A stretch of 64,000 nt of DNA from Lachnospiraceae bacterium (GTDB lineage: Bacteria; Bacillota; Clostridia; Lachnospirales; Lachnospiraceae): assembly GCA_024403615.1 (NCBI GenBank), contig JAKSRM010000004.1, positions 62,001 to 126,000 of the forward strand. The letters run 5' to 3'. This document shows, piece by piece, positions 62,127 through 64,000 of this stretch. Every line of letters begins with the position of its first letter. The stretch's first letter is position 1. Under the pieces are notes generated by a model. It saw nothing but the letters and a program-made list of their open reading frames with translations, made no database searches and was not told the origin of the DNA. Both the position numbers and the translations under genes were made by a program.

Positions 62127-62813
62127 CTATGCGAAGAATAATTCTGATAATGTCATTGGGTCGATATATTCGCCGTCTTTGTAAACTCTCATGTTACCGG
62201 AAGCGATTTCGTCGATTAACATAACTTCGCCGTCTTTTCCGTAACCAAATTCGAATTTAATGTCATAAAGTACTAAGCCTTTTTCTGCTAAATCGTCAGC
62301 AACGATCTTGGTAATCTGCTGAGTTTCTGCTTTCAGGTCTTCATACTGTTTGTCTGTCATAACGCCTAAAACTACCAGACCGTCTTTTGTGATCAATGGA
62401 TCGCCCTTTTCGTCGTTCTTTAAAGTAGTTTCAACGTAAGATGGAAGGTCAGCGCCTTCTTCTACTAAATCAGAATATCTCCGGTAGAAACTTCCTACTG
62501 CTTTGTTTCTGCAGATAACTTCCAGACCTTTTCCGAATACAGTAGCAGGGAGAACTTCCATAGTTGTGTCGTCAAGGTTTGCGCTTACAAAGTGAGTCTT
62601 CAGACCAGCTGCATTGATTTTCTCAAAGAAGTAAATAGACATTCTTAAGTTAACATCGCCTACGCCTTCGATAGTCAGACCTACGGAGTTTTCGCCTGGA
62701 TCAAAAACGCCGTCTTTTCCTGTGCAGTCATCTTTGAATTTCAGAAGATAATTGCCGTTTTCAAGTTCAAATACATCTTTTGTTTTTCCTGTGTAAACTA
62801 ACTTGTTTCCCAT
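62127..62813 (-). CDS. purC: SAICAR synthase
   Basis: Seventh step, joining aspartate to CAIR; 228 residues. Motifs: [43 protein letters not shown] and [18 protein letters not shown] lies before ATG 62813. The following enzyme, adenylosuccinate lyase (purB), is not in the window. Confidence 0.97.
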   Translation of the reverse strand: MGNKLVYTGKTKDVFELENGNYLLKFKDDCTGKDGVFDPGENSVGLTIEGVGDVNLRMSIYFFEKINAAGLKTHFVSANLDDTTMEVLPATVFGKGLEVICRNKAVGSFYRRYSDLVEEGADLPSYVETTLKNDEKGDPLITKDGLVVLGVMTDKQYEDLKAETQQITKIVADDLAEKGLVLYDIKFEFGYGKDGEVMLIDEIASGNMRVYKDGEYIDPMTLSELFFA

Positions 62814-62826
62814 TTTCGTTCTCCTC

Positions 62827-63315
62827 TTATTTATTGCTATTTAAATTTTTATCTTTCTCAAGGACCTTTGCTGCGTCCTTTACTCTTTTGTCATCCAATT
62901 TCTTCGCTAACTCTGCATCTTCTACTGCGATGATCTGAGCAGCTAAGAGGGCTGCGTTAGCAGCTCCGTTAATTGCTACGGTAGCAACTGGAATTCCGCT
63001 TGGCATCATAACGGTGGAAAGAAGGGCATCCATTCCGTCAAGAACTGAACCTTTGCAAGGGATTCCGATTACCGGTAAGGTGGTGTTTGCTGCGATGGCT
63101 CCTGCCAGATGAGCTGCCATTCCGGCGGCAGCGATGATAGCGCCAAATCCGTTAGCTCTGGCGTTCAGAGCGAAGTCTCTGGCCTCTACAGGAGTACGGT
63201 GAGCTGAGTAAACATGAGCTTCATAAGGAATTCCCAGTTCTTCTAACATGTCCATAGCTTTCTGGACGATTGGAAGATCGGAGTCGCTTCCCATGATAAT
63301 TCCGACTTTTTTCAT
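62827..63315 (-). CDS. purE: 5-(carboxyamino)imidazole ribonucleotide mutase
   Basis: Sixth step; 162 residues. [36 protein letters not shown] and [22 protein letters not shown] are family hallmarks. purK is not in the window, so either it lies elsewhere or this PurE works directly on AIR and CO2; the sequence looks closer to the class I (PurK-dependent) group. AAGGAGAG precedes the ATG. Confidence 0.96.
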   Translation of the reverse strand: MKKVGIIMGSDSDLPIVQKAMDMLEELGIPYEAHVYSAHRTPVEARDFALNARANGFGAIIAAAGMAAHLAGAIAANTTLPVIGIPCKGSVLDGMDALLSTVMMPSGIPVATVAINGAANAALLAAQIIAVEDAELAKKLDDKRVKDAAKVLEKDKNLNSNK

Positions 63316-63329
63316 TTTACTCTCCTTCC

Positions 63330-64000
63330 TTATTTCACCGGTGTGTTGTCTTTCTGGATAACATCATGTGCGCCACCTTCTACGATACTTGTAGCAGAAA
63401 CCAGAGTCAGTTTTGCTTTCTGCTGAAGTTCCGGAATGGTTAAAGCACCACAGTTGCACATGGTGGATTTTACTTTGCTTAAAGAAAGAGCTACGTTGTC
63501 TTTCAGGCTGCCTGCGTAAGGAACGTAGGAATCTACGCCTTCTTCGAAGGAAAGTTTCGCATCGCCGCCTAAATCGTAACGCTGCCAGTTGCGGGCTCTT
63601 GCAGAACCTTCGCCCCAGTACTCTTTGTAATACGTTCCGTTAATGCTTACTTTGTTGGAAGGGCTTTCGTCGAATCTTGCGAAGTATCTTCCTAACATCA
63701 TGAAGTCAGCGCCCATCGCTAAAGCTAAGGTCATGTGATGGTCATAAACGATACCACCATCGGAGCATACTGGAATGTAAATGCCAGTCTCTTCGAAGTA
63801 TCTGTTTCTTTCTGCACAAACATCAATGAGAGCGGTAGCCTGGCCACGGCCGATGCCCTTGGTCTCACGGGTGATACAAATAGAACCACCACCGATACCA
63901 ACTTTAATGAAGTCTGCGCCGCATTCTGCTAAGAAACGGAAACCGTCAGCGTCTACAACGTTACCAGCACCAACTTTTACTGTGTCGCCGTAAGTTTCAC
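63330..64000 (-). CDS. guaB: IMP dehydrogenase-like protein (5' end outside window)
   Basis: The reading frame continues to the window end; only the C-terminal 223 codons are seen. It oxidises IMP to [22 protein letters not shown] holds the active-site Cys loop (family GIGPGSICTTR); [12 protein letters not shown] and [18 protein letters not shown] form the phosphate site; [12 protein letters not shown] resembles the mobile flap. The Gly and Glu substitutions around the Cys loop mark a divergent clostridial subgroup; GMP reductase is less likely. It lies 14 bases before purE and so seems part of the purine operon. Confidence 0.9.
   Translation of the reverse strand, partial: ETYGDTVKVGAGNVVDADGFRFLAECGADFIKVGIGGGSICITRETKGIGRGQATALIDVCAERNRYFEETGIYIPVCSDGGIVYDHHMTLALAMGADFMMLGRYFARFDESPSNKVSINGTYYKEYWGEGSARARNWQRYDLGGDAKLSFEEGVDSYVPYAGSLKDNVALSLSKVKSTMCNCGALTIPELQQKAKLTLVSATSIVEGGAHDVIQKDNTPVK

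Overview
The window reads as chromosome of a low-to-mid GC Gram-positive anaerobe of the class Clostridia, most likely the family Lachnospiraceae. Pointers are strong AGGAGG ribosome sites, DUF5716/DUF5717-type genes, a clostripain-type protease, butyrate kinase, a PurO-type IMP cyclohydrolase, DUF1292, and long gene runs with ATGA overlaps. This is inferred from gene content; no 16S or tRNA gene is present. Fifty protein genes are supported. The first (HtrA) and last (IMP dehydrogenase) run off the window ends.

1-24 kb: an envelope polysaccharide locus on the minus strand, 23924 down to 1249, with hardly any intergenic space. It starts with an acyl carrier protein, an MBOAT acyltransferase and a DHHW/SGNH-like partner (O-acylation). 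Next is a cassette of unclear chemistry: FAD oxidoreductase, three GT2 or GT2-like enzymes, SDR, TIM-barrel isomerase and a methyltransferase-like protein. Then come the three UDP-L-FucNAc enzymes (CapF, CapE, CapG), a WbuB-like transferase, a DPM1-like GT2 with a DUF2304 partner, two large membrane proteins, a flippase, a double GT8 transferase, and an LCP protein that would attach the polymer to the wall. HtrA follows. A GT-C-like membrane enzyme (24167) is divergent and has a near-consensus promoter.

26-46 kb: a cell-wall unit (class A PBP, dapA, dapB) on the minus strand with a consensus promoter; yigZ on plus; then an operon rarA - DUF5717 - DUF5716 (actin/Hsp70-like) - helical-repeat protein - valS. 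The valS terminator lies inside the convergent yigZ gene. Citrate synthase and aroA form a plus-strand pair whose promoter overlaps a divergent one. UDP-galactopyranose mutase and butyrate kinase follow on minus.

46-52 kb: accessory-looking. A 630-base gap holds three different repeat families, the most striking being four tandem 62-bp units, each an inverted pair of a GGATAGTTTT-type motif, directly upstream of a PD-(D/E)XK-like protein. Then DUF1292, a membrane-anchored clostripain-like protease co-transcribed with a small cationic Gly-rich protein, and a 42-bp minisatellite with units in both orientations.

52-64 kb: a purine operon on the minus strand in transcription order guaB-like, purE, purC, purF, purM, purN, purO, AICAR transformylase, purD, purL, ending at a strong terminator. 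PurF lacks the N-terminal catalytic Cys, the bifunctional PurH is replaced by two separate enzymes, and purB and purK are absent from the window.
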